Positions 1 to 5,950 of a DNA stretch of 9,130 nt are shown one piece after another. Under the pieces are notes generated by a model. The model had not been told where the DNA came from. It worked only from the letters and a program-made list of their open reading frames with translations, and searched no databases. Within the stretch, counting starts at the first letter, position 1. Every line of letters begins with the position of its first letter. The DNA comes from Thermoplasmata archaeon (GTDB taxonomy: Archaea; Thermoplasmatota; Thermoplasmata; Thermoplasmatales; Thermoplasmataceae): assembly GCA_021795055.1 (NCBI GenBank), contig JAJYPW010000027.1, forward strand, positions 1 to 9,130. Direction: 5' to 3'. The position numbers were made by a program, and so were the translations under genes.

Positions 1-164
1 CCTTCCTCAGTCGCATGTCATGTAATACGGAGGACATATTTCATGATTTCGGTCTCTACTAGGTTTTGTGGGAATTATCAACTAAATCTTGACAATGTCA
101 CTTTCACGAAAGATATATAAGAGCATGGGAAATCATCCTTGGCTTCTGGCGCAGACGGGATGAT
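1..164. other. Upstream intergenic region, possible partial gene at window edge
   Basis: No gene can be assigned firmly here. On the minus strand an ATG at 37-35 begins a frame (M-S-S-V-L-H-D-M-R-L-R-K) that stays open to the window edge, so a divergent gene could start here. It is only 12 codons long and has no clear ribosome binding site. On the plus strand one frame is open from base 1 to a TAA at 118-120, which could equally be the 3' end of a gene, but its composition is not persuasive. The only well-supported element is the TATA-like box at 113-120. Confidence 0.3.
113..120 (+). promoter_or_regulatory. TATA box for the coiled-coil gene
   Basis: ATATATAA, preceded by the purine-rich GAAAG, resembles an archaeal BRE/TATA element. 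Transcription would be expected to start about 25 nt downstream, near 140-145, giving a leader of roughly 20 nt before the ATG at 165. The bases just before that ATG (GGGATGAT) are only a weak Shine-Dalgarno match to the intact CCUCC at the 16S end in this window. Confidence 0.5.
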
Positions 165-1052
165 ATGACTGAGCTTCTAGACGAATTTGAACAGAAGAGG
201 GAACAGATAAGACAGATAGTGGAAGAGCACATCAGAAAGAGAGACAAGGCTTCTGAAGAGGCTTCCATGCATGCCGACGAAAGGGATTTACTCAATGCAA
301 AGGTAAAAGAGCTCAGGGAAGCCGCCAAGCAGCTTATTGCAGAAAAGGGATCGCTTATTGAGGAGGTCCAGAAACTCAGGCCCGAAAAGGAGAAAGAATT
401 CGAGGATCTTTCGGAGTTGAGAAGGGAATACAGGAAGATCAGGGAAAGTGTGGGAACCGAAACTGTAGATGCATCCGAAATAAGGCTGAAGGAGAAGGAA
501 CTCCAGAGACTCGTCAAGAGGCAGGAGACGACTGAACTCGGAAGAGACGAGGAGAAGAAGGTTGTAACAGAGATCAGGAGACTCAATAACGAGATTAAGA
601 AGCTGAAGGGCAGATTTGAAAAGGAACTGGAAGGGAACACCCTGGTCAGGGATCTGATATCAAAGATCAAGGAAAAGAAGGAAAAGGCCGAAAGTATGAA
701 GAAATCCATTGAAGAGATTTCATCCAAAATTTCCCAGTTGAGCGAAAAGATCAACACCGCCCTGCAGGAACTCGACGAGATCAGAAGAAAATCCGATGAG
801 GAGCATGAACTTTTTGTGAAATTCGGTCAGGAATCAGACAAGGAGCATGAAGCATTCATCCAGTCAAAGAATGATCTCAGGGATCTCGAGAAGGTTATCT
901 TCACCCTGAGGACAAAGGATCGGACAACAAGGAAAAAGGAGAAAGAGGGGGAGCTCCAGAAAAAGGCTTCTGTGCTGTTTGACAAGTTCAAGAACGGGGA
1001 GCAACTCACTACAGAGGACATCCTTGTCCTCCAGAAAGCCGGTTTGCTTTAA
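165..1052 (+). CDS. Archaeal coiled-coil protein (COG1340-like)
   Basis: This 295-residue protein is almost entirely charged heptad-type coiled coil. Lys/Glu/Arg-rich helices with regularly spaced Leu/Ile run from about residue 5 to 265. There is no signal peptide, membrane segment or catalytic motif, so it should be a soluble cytoplasmic rod-like protein. After the coil comes a short conserved-looking tail with the pattern LFDKFKNGEQLTTEDIL, ending in Gly-Leu-Leu. That tail is typical of the uncharacterised archaeal coiled-coil family I know as COG1340. Its function is unknown; a scaffolding or nucleic-acid-associated role would be a guess. The ATG at 165 is preferred because a TATA box sits about 45-50 nt upstream and the coil starts immediately. 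The gene ends 8 bp from the convergent nucleotidyltransferase gene and appears monocistronic. A long Ser/Phe-rich frame on the opposite strand is an artefact of the repetitive codon use. Confidence 0.85.
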   Translation: MTELLDEFEQKREQIRQIVEEHIRKRDKASEEASMHADERDLLNAKVKELREAAKQLIAEKGSLIEEVQKLRPEKEKEFEDLSELRREYRKIRESVGTETVDASEIRLKEKELQRLVKRQETTELGRDEEKKVVTEIRRLNNEIKKLKGRFEKELEGNTLVRDLISKIKEKKEKAESMKKSIEEISSKISQLSEKINTALQELDEIRRKSDEEHELFVKFGQESDKEHEAFIQSKNDLRDLEKVIFTLRTKDRTTRKKEKEGELQKKASVLFDKFKNGEQLTTEDILVLQKAGLL

Positions 1053-1060
1053 TCTCTCTT

Positions 1061-2143
1061 TTATTCTTCCTCTGTGGCTGCTGGCGACAGGGACACATTG
1101 TAGATCCGTGAGTTGTCCTCTATCTTTATTCCGGGCGGCAGGACGCTCTTTCGTATCTCGCAGTTGTTTCCTATGGACGTTCCATGCATTATAACTGAGG
1201 ATTCAACGATTGAGGAGTCCCCAACGGAACTCTCCTGCATGAGAACAGAATTTATGATCTCAGCTTTTGAACCTATAGTCGCAGAATCATAAACAGCTGA
1301 AGCTGTCACTGTTGCCCCCCGCCTGTAAACGGAGCGGCTGCCTAAGTAAGTTGGGCCGGTTAGTCTGACCTCCTCCTCCACCTTCACTTCCTTGCCCATG
1401 ATCATCCTGCCCGGATAACCGCCAATGGATTTTCCGTATTTTTCAGTCATTTTCTGGTTTGCCTTAATCAGGTCAGGAGGCCTTCCAGTGTCGACCCATG
1501 TCCCGTCAACTTCCAGTCCTCCTATTGGCACTCCCTCTTCCAGGAGGTGGGGGAAAAGCTGCCTGGCAAAATCGTAAGGCTGGTCGTCCGGCACAAGATC
1601 CATCACGTCCTTTTCCACAACGTATATCCCCGCATTGACGAGGTTGGAAAATGTCTCCCCCTTTGACGGTTTCTCCAGGAATTTCACTATCCTGCCCCTG
1701 TCGGTTTCAACAATTCCCAGTTGACTGGGATCTTCGACTGTGGTGAGGGCTATACTGATCTTAAAGCCGTTCTTTCTGTGAAAGGCAATGAGTTCACGTA
1801 GCTCAAAATCGGACAGAACATCCCCGCTTCCAACCAGGAACGTGTCGCTCAGGAATTCCACGGCGAGTTTTATGCTGCCTGCCGTTCCGGCAGGTTCCCT
1901 TTCCACCGAGAACAGTGTTCTCTCTTTGTGTATCTGGTTCTCAAGCACACCCTTTATGAGCGACTCGAATTTGTAGCCGGTAGTTATTATCGAGGAGTCA
2001 ACCCCTGCCCTGTGAAATGATTCAAGAACATAGTTTATGCAGGGTTTGCCTGCAATGGGCACAAGAGGTTTCGGTATGGAATACGTTATTGGCCTGAGGC
2101 GCGTTCCCTTACCGCCCGCCATTATGACTCCCTTCATCGACAT
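1061..2143 (-). CDS. Sugar-1-phosphate nucleotidyltransferase with left-handed beta-helix tail
   Basis: This 360-residue enzyme is predicted to transfer NMP from an NTP to a sugar-1-phosphate, forming an NDP-sugar in the cytoplasm. Residues about 4-235 form the Rossmann-like nucleotidyltransferase domain: the nucleotide-binding signature GGKGTRLRP (10-18) with Lys25, EPAGTAGS (83-90), GDVLSD (107-112, likely metal binding), EKP (157-159), NAG (170-172) and WVDTG (216-220). Residues about 245-350 contain hexapeptide-like repeats (V-x-G-x-S-I pattern) expected to fold as a left-handed beta-helix, as in GlmU and archaeal glucose- or mannose-1-phosphate nucleotidyltransferases. The sugar and nucleotide cannot be decided from sequence. 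It probably feeds S-layer or exopolysaccharide glycosylation. The protein starts M-S-M-K; the second Met (2137) could be the true start, since the core begins at KGVIMAGG. The upstream methyltransferase gene is 60 bp away, and the gap holds a good TATA box, so it may have its own promoter. Confidence 0.88.
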   Translation of the reverse strand: MSMKGVIMAGGKGTRLRPITYSIPKPLVPIAGKPCINYVLESFHRAGVDSSIITTGYKFESLIKGVLENQIHKERTLFSVEREPAGTAGSIKLAVEFLSDTFLVGSGDVLSDFELRELIAFHRKNGFKISIALTTVEDPSQLGIVETDRGRIVKFLEKPSKGETFSNLVNAGIYVVEKDVMDLVPDDQPYDFARQLFPHLLEEGVPIGGLEVDGTWVDTGRPPDLIKANQKMTEKYGKSIGGYPGRMIMGKEVKVEEEVRLTGPTYLGSRSVYRRGATVTASAVYDSATIGSKAEIINSVLMQESSVGDSSIVESSVIMHGTSIGNNCEIRKSVLPPGIKIEDNSRIYNVSLSPAATEEE

Positions 2144-2180
2144 GCCCCAGGATGACTTCGTTCCTATATTTCCATGCCGC

Positions 2181-2188
2181 TTTATAAA
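2181..2188 (-). promoter_or_regulatory. TATA box for the nucleotidyltransferase gene
   Basis: TTTATAAA lies in the 60-bp gap between the two minus-strand genes, centred about 41 nt upstream of the ATG at 2143. A start near 2158 would give a leader of about 15 nt. A second AT-rich stretch (2164-2170) is closer and could instead serve a leaderless transcript. Either would uncouple this gene from the methyltransferase gene. Confidence 0.45.
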
Positions 2189-2203
2189 TGCCTTTGCCCT
2201 TCT

Positions 2204-3037
2204 CTACGCGCCAGTCCTTCGTTTCCTGCTGATCGCCAGTATGTGGACACTCATTCCCACTGAAGCGGGATGGGCGGCCAGCTTATCGTGAGCTTCCAGG
2301 AAATTCTGCCATCCTGCCCTGTCCTTCCTGGAAAAAATGTTTACGTATTTCGCATTTGCGCCTATTCCTTCCAGACCCACTGTTTCTATCAGATCGAGAC
2401 CGTTCCTCTTCACCATATTTTCCAGTTCTTCAGGCAGGAAAAAATGCGCGTAGTACTTCCCATGCCAGAGGTTGTCATCTCCTTTCTCGTAGAAATCCCT
2501 GAAGCTGGGCAGGCCTATCTCGTTTGGCCAGAACTGCACGGAAAGCATAAGTGCGCCTATCCTTCCGAAAACACCTATGAATATTGGCGCACCCTCCTTT
2601 GCAACCCGCCTGAGTTCTGAAACTGCCTTATTTCTGTTTTCTTCTCCTTCGATATGTGATACTGGACCTCCGAGGCAGATCACTGCGTCGTAGTTGTTAT
2701 CCCTGATCCCGGAGAGATCGGTTATGTTAGCGACCATTGTTTTCCTGACTTTGCCCTCAACCCTCTTTTCCCTGATCTTTTGCCTTGCAAAGTTAATATT
2801 TTCCTCCGTTAGATCAAGCAGGTCAACCCCGTACCCCATTTTGGCGAGGTCGATTGTATACCTTCCCGGGCCTCCTCCTGCATCAAGGATAAGGCCGTTC
2901 CCTGGCAGGTGCTTCTTCAGGTATGAAAGCGTGGTGCGGTACTCCAGCTTGTGGTACGTATCCTGGACCAGTCTATCCCATTCATAGTCCACGGTCGCCC
3001 CATAAAAGTCGCTTATCCTCTCCTTTCGTTCTGGCAT
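2204..3037 (-). CDS. Class I SAM-dependent methyltransferase
   Basis: This 277-residue protein carries a clear seven-beta-strand methyltransferase core. Motif I, ILDAGGGPGRY (50-60), binds S-adenosylmethionine. An acidic post-I strand, VDLLDL (71-76), should contact the ribose, and the motif IV strand is YDAVICLGGPVSHI (116-129). The Gly-Gly-Pro-Val-Ser-His segment replaces the usual D/N-P-P-Y/F, arguing against an N6-adenine or N5-glutamine methyltransferase. A small-molecule (for example quinone-type or metabolite) substrate is more likely, but cannot be named. There is no membrane segment. The start at 3037 fits the family N-terminus (basic residues, then a W-D-R-L helix). The gene is transcribed away from the PolB2-type operon and shares a 161-bp divergent control region with it. 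It lies upstream of the nucleotidyltransferase gene; a functional link between them is not evident. Confidence 0.85.
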   Translation of the reverse strand: MPERKERISDFYGATVDYEWDRLVQDTYHKLEYRTTLSYLKKHLPGNGLILDAGGGPGRYTIDLAKMGYGVDLLDLTEENINFARQKIREKRVEGKVRKTMVANITDLSGIRDNNYDAVICLGGPVSHIEGEENRNKAVSELRRVAKEGAPIFIGVFGRIGALMLSVQFWPNEIGLPSFRDFYEKGDDNLWHGKYYAHFFLPEELENMVKRNGLDLIETVGLEGIGANAKYVNIFSRKDRAGWQNFLEAHDKLAAHPASVGMSVHILAISRKRRTGA

Positions 3038-3070
3038 CCTGTTTTTATCGATCTGTCAATGGCTTGTCTT

Positions 3071-3079
3071 TACTTAATT
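3071..3079 (-). promoter_or_regulatory. Candidate TATA box for the methyltransferase gene
   Basis: On the minus strand this reads AATTAAGTA, centred about 38 nt upstream of the ATG at 3037. It is a modest match to an archaeal TATA element and would give a leader of about 12 nt. No Shine-Dalgarno is evident. Confidence 0.35.
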
Positions 3080-3166
3080 GTTCTCAGAGAATTCTGGCAT
3101 GCAAAGACGATAATATCATGAAAAGAACGCATATAGAGCCATTTGCACATTTTTGTTCCATGGCAG

Positions 3167-3175
3167 CATATTATT
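3167..3175 (+). promoter_or_regulatory. TATA box of the PolB2-type operon, leaderless start likely
   Basis: The sequence CATATTATT is centred about 28 nt upstream of the ATG at 3199, the spacing expected when transcription begins at the start codon itself. No Shine-Dalgarno precedes 3199, which supports a leaderless mRNA. I see no convincing palindromic damage-response operator nearby, although the 161-bp region is AT-rich and could hold one. Confidence 0.45.
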
Positions 3176-3198
3176 CTATATCGACCATATATTAATTT

Positions 3199-3663
3199 AT
3201 GAAAGGGATATTGCAGGTGAAAAAGTCCGATCTGTTTAGCAGTGAAGACGCATTCAAATTTGCTTCCTCCATTGTGTCAAGAGGCGGCAAGATCACAATA
3301 CTTGCCTCTGATGGCATAATACTGGATGTTGAAAATTACCTACCGCGCCATGATACTGATAAGATCTATGCTGTCAGGATACTTACTCCATATCAGCTTG
3401 AAAATGTCCTTATGACCAATGACAGTGATGCATTTTACATCGTTCTTAGGGGCAGCATCATAAGGAACTGGTCCAGGGAATGCTTTGAGTCTATTATGGA
3501 AATAATCAGGATCAAGACCTATTTCAAGGGTGCGATAATTGCAGTCAACATAGTCGGAGACCTTGGGATTCATTACCTTTACATGCAGAAGGCTGCCCTC
3601 GATCACCCGAAACTTGACCACAATAAAGGGCTATACCTATGGGAAGAACCACTCCCACTGTAA
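3199..3663 (+). CDS. Probable ATPase-inactive RecA/RadA-like protein of the PolB2 operon
   Basis: This 154-residue protein is the first gene of the three-gene operon. I do not recognise it by direct similarity. Its pattern of alternating hydrophobic strands and helices resembles a RecA/Rad51 core with the ATP site lost. KITILASDG (about 31-39) would be the strand before the P-loop, but no GxxxxGK[ST] follows. IYAVRILTPYQLENVL (about 55-70) resembles the RadA strand-helix with R-x-x-x-x-x-Q-L. AFYIVLRGS (about 78-86) sits where the Walker B strand should be but lacks the terminal Asp. GAIIAVNIV (about 111-119) matches the next core strand. Archaeal PolB2 operons are known to contain an inactivated RecA-family protein, which makes this identity likely; it would be an ImuA-like partner of the polymerase. 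There is no signal peptide or membrane segment. It looks AT-richer than its neighbours. Its 3' end overlaps the next gene by 25 nt, implying translational coupling. Confidence 0.7.
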   Translation: MKGILQVKKSDLFSSEDAFKFASSIVSRGGKITILASDGIILDVENYLPRHDTDKIYAVRILTPYQLENVLMTNDSDAFYIVLRGSIIRNWSRECFESIMEIIRIKTYFKGAIIAVNIVGDLGIHYLYMQKAALDHPKLDHNKGLYLWEEPLPL

Positions 3664-3875
3664 GGCAGAAAATCGATGCCATAACTTATGAGTTGGGTAA
3701 AATGGGCGCCTTGATGAACAAGGAAGATAGGTCCCTTTTTGACAACCTGCTCAGCCTTGGAAGACTGCATGCCCCGGAGGTGAATTTTTCGGCGGTAAAC
3801 ACCGAGACCGGGTACCTTATCTCGATAGTTTTCGAGCTTTTCAAGATGATACGTGATGATAAAAGCGTGGGATAA
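3639..3875 (+). CDS. Small helical protein of the PolB2 operon
   Basis: This 78-residue protein starts inside the end of the preceding gene (25-nt overlap), with an AAAGGG sequence about 10 nt before its ATG. The sequence is predicted mostly helical: a first helix around TVRQKIDAITYELGKMG (7-23), a second around KEDRSLFDNLLSLGR (28-42), and a C-terminal helix around YLISIVFELFKMIR (59-72). There is no zinc site, catalytic motif or signal peptide. Small helical proteins of this kind accompany PolB2 and an inactive RecA-like protein in archaeal operons, so it may be an accessory subunit or adaptor; no biochemical role can be assigned from sequence. Its stop codon TAA at 3873-3875 overlaps the presumed ATA start of the polymerase (3872-3874). 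Confidence 0.75.
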   Translation: MGRTTPTVRQKIDAITYELGKMGALMNKEDRSLFDNLLSLGRLHAPEVNFSAVNTETGYLISIVFELFKMIRDDKSVG

Positions 3876-5950
3876 CGATCAATGATCCTCCGGTACTGAT
3901 AAATGTAACCGGGAATGATGTTGTTTCCCTCTGGTACTACAGGGACGGGGCAGTAAAGACCGAGAATCACAGGTATGCCACATGGGTCTTTCTTTCGGGA
4001 AATCCCCATGATCTCAGATTTGCGAGGGATCAACTCGAGTCAGTAAGGGGGATAGGGGTCTCTGAAAGCACCAGAAGAAGCATTTATGGAGAAATTGACG
4101 GACTGGAGATCAGGCTGCCCCCGTCAAGGATCAGGTTAATAAGGAAATTCCTGGAGGGTTCGGGACTGAGGAGGAAGATAAAGCTCTTCAACGGCGATCT
4201 TAACACGCCGCACAGGTACCTTTCAGAGAGATCTGACACGCTGTTCCGTATTGCATCGCCTGAATCCCCTGACCCTGAAATACCCTCAATGTCCATAACG
4301 CCAATAATGTCCGGTCAGGAAATTGTGAAGATCAAACTGGACGGGAAAACTTTCCTGGATGTTGACAACGGCCTCTATTCTGAAATTTACGACAGGATTT
4401 CCTCGTCAATTATTGTGGTCTATACTAACCGTTCCTCAGGCTTCACAAAGCTGCTGAATGAACTCAGTGATAGAGGGATTGGAAGGATTGACTTTCACAG
4501 GAGAAGGGGTGAGACCTATGAATCGTATGGCCAGATACACTACACGGGAGAAAGAATTTCCATCCGTGGGAAGATATGTATCGATTCAGATTCTTTCATT
4601 TATTCCGAGGCAGGGATTGCCGGCATCATGGAGGTCTCAAGAATATCTCGGCTTCCGCCGCAGACAGCCTCCATAGTGACGCCGGGGACTGCTGTCTCTG
4701 CACTTGAACTGTCTGAGGCAATAAGATCCGGGATACTGGTGCCATCATACAAGGACGACCATGAGAACCCGAAATCCCTTTCTCTCCTTAGATTGGCTGA
4801 TCGTGGCGGGCTGACGCTTCAGCCAGATCCAGGTCTCTACTGGAACACCTCGGAAATTGACTTTTCCTCGATGTATCCCAGCATAATCGTGAGATACAAT
4901 CTTTCCCCTGAGACCTTTGGCGACGGTGATTATGTTGTTCCGGAGCTGGGCTACAGGGTGCGGAGCTCCCCCAGGGGGTTTCTTTCCGGAGCCCTGGAAA
5001 AACTCCTGGAGAGAAGACTGTTTTACAAGTCAGTAAGGGATAAGAGTCCAACCTACAGAAACAGGGACACAGCCCTCAAATGGCTCCTTCTCACCTCTTT
5101 TGGATACACCGGATACAAGAACGCAAAGTTCGGGAAGATAGAGGTCCATGAGTCAATAACAGCAATAGGCAGATGGGCTCTCTCTGCTGCCATCGAGGAG
5201 GCACAGAAAATGGGCTTCAGGATCGTACATGGGATTGTCGATTCCCTGTGGGTTTCCGGGGATGGCGGGATAGAAGAACTCCTGCAGAGAATAAAAGACA
5301 GGACCAGGATCGACATAGTGGTGGACAGCAGATACAAGTGGGTACTGTTTCCCCCTGCCAGGAATGGTTATGGCTCTCCGGGATCATACATAGGATGGAG
5401 ATACGACAGCACGTTCAAGATCAGGGGGCTCGACTTAAGGAGGAAAAACATCCCCGGCATATGCAGGGATTTCCAGAAATCCGCAGCTTCATTGTTCTCC
5501 TCATGCAATAATGACAGTGGGGTAATGGCGAAAAAGCAGGAGCTGGAAAACATGAAAAAGCAGTTTGCGGCAAAATTGCAATTGGCGGATGCTGAAGACC
5601 TTTCCTTAAGGTTCCACATCACCAGAAGACCGGAGGAGTATGCCGTGAACACAGTAACCAAGAAGCTGCTCAACGGTCTGAAGAAATCCGGCATAGAGCT
5701 GAATCCCGGTGAAAGCGTGGACGCGATTGTCGTGGATAGGCGCAGCGGGATCTTCAGCAAAACCGGTGAAGGGCATGGCTTCGATCGTGAAATGTACATG
5801 AAAATGCTGGAAAGATCCTTCGAACCTTTCGATTTCATGATAAAATCGGCAGAAAAGAACCTGGCTTCATCCCGCCATGACCGAAAGGCTGTTCTCAATC
5901 TTTACCGACAGCACGCTGACAGGTATGTCACTGATCTGTATGACTTTTGA
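3872..5950 (+). CDS. polB2: PolB2-type family-B DNA polymerase, atypical start codon
   Basis: The reading frame is open from 3863 to 5950 and would give about 692 residues from the ATA at 3872. The first ATG (4289) would remove 139 residues, and no GTG or TTG lies before it. The N-terminal region (YYRDGAVKTENHRY near residue 22) resembles the family-B N-terminal domain. Where exonuclease motif Exo I (DxE) should be, the sequence is LFRIASPES, and Exo II and Exo III are also unrecognisable, so no proofreading is expected. Polymerase motif A is intact: DFSSMYPSII (330-339) with catalytic Asp330, preceded by DRGG (310-313). Motif B is eroded: Lys403 is kept, but the usual N-S-x-Y-G reads L-T-S-F-G. 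Motif C reads HGIVDS (453-458) instead of YGDTDS; the second Asp (457) is kept and the first is lost. The thumb contains RRPEEYAVNTV and an NPGESVDAIVV strand. It is likely an error-prone or damage-tolerance polymerase, or a structural one. The 3' end overlaps the convergent orc1/cdc6 gene by 84 nt. Confidence 0.88.
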   Translation: MTINDPPVLINVTGNDVVSLWYYRDGAVKTENHRYATWVFLSGNPHDLRFARDQLESVRGIGVSESTRRSIYGEIDGLEIRLPPSRIRLIRKFLEGSGLRRKIKLFNGDLNTPHRYLSERSDTLFRIASPESPDPEIPSMSITPIMSGQEIVKIKLDGKTFLDVDNGLYSEIYDRISSSIIVVYTNRSSGFTKLLNELSDRGIGRIDFHRRRGETYESYGQIHYTGERISIRGKICIDSDSFIYSEAGIAGIMEVSRISRLPPQTASIVTPGTAVSALELSEAIRSGILVPSYKDDHENPKSLSLLRLADRGGLTLQPDPGLYWNTSEIDFSSMYPSIIVRYNLSPETFGDGDYVVPELGYRVRSSPRGFLSGALEKLLERRLFYKSVRDKSPTYRNRDTALKWLLLTSFGYTGYKNAKFGKIEVHESITAIGRWALSAAIEEAQKMGFRIVHGIVDSLWVSGDGGIEELLQRIKDRTRIDIVVDSRYKWVLFPPARNGYGSPGSYIGWRYDSTFKIRGLDLRRKNIPGICRDFQKSAASLFSSCNNDSGVMAKKQELENMKKQFAAKLQLADAEDLSLRFHITRRPEEYAVNTVTKKLLNGLKKSGIELNPGESVDAIVVDRRSGIFSKTGEGHGFDREMYMKMLERSFEPFDFMIKSAEKNLASSRHDRKAVLNLYRQHADRYVTDLYDF
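5867..5950. other. 84-nt convergent coding overlap of polB2 and orc1/cdc6
   Basis: The last 28 codons of each gene (stop included) share these bases on opposite strands. The polymerase end reads RHDRKAVLNLYRQ and the initiator end reads IPVSVLSVKIENS. Both stops are clear: TGA for polB2 ending at 5950, and TGA on the minus strand ending at 5867. No T-rich terminator is visible within or just beyond the overlap on either strand, so the transcripts probably overlap further. Confidence 0.85.

Noticed and set aside
104..757. Long minus-strand frame (217 codons) opposite the coiled-coil gene
   Set aside because: Its translation is extremely Ser/Phe/Leu-rich, which is just the reverse complement of Glu/Lys/Arg-rich codons. 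The plus-strand gene has a promoter and a recognisable family tail.
3038..3198. Replication origin (ORB boxes) in the divergent region
   Set aside because: I looked for G-runs and TTCCA/TGGAA-type origin recognition box halves and found no repeated set. The region is AT-rich but explained by two promoters.
3882..3899. ATG at 3882 as the polymerase start
   Set aside because: It is in another frame and meets TGA after five codons.
5173..5511. Plus-strand 112-codon frame inside polB2
   Set aside because: It is the +1 shadow of the motif C region; the composition (many Arg/Gly/Gln) does not look like a protein.
5368..5898. Minus-strand 176-codon frame inside polB2
   Set aside because: No recognisable domain, no promoter or ribosome binding site, and it lies wholly within conserved polymerase sequence; a shadow frame.
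4289..5950. polB2 as a 553-residue protein starting at the first ATG (4289)
   Set aside because: The same frame is open for another 142 codons upstream with polymerase-like N-terminal sequence, and a start at 4289 would leave a 413-nt gap inside a tight, overlapping operon.
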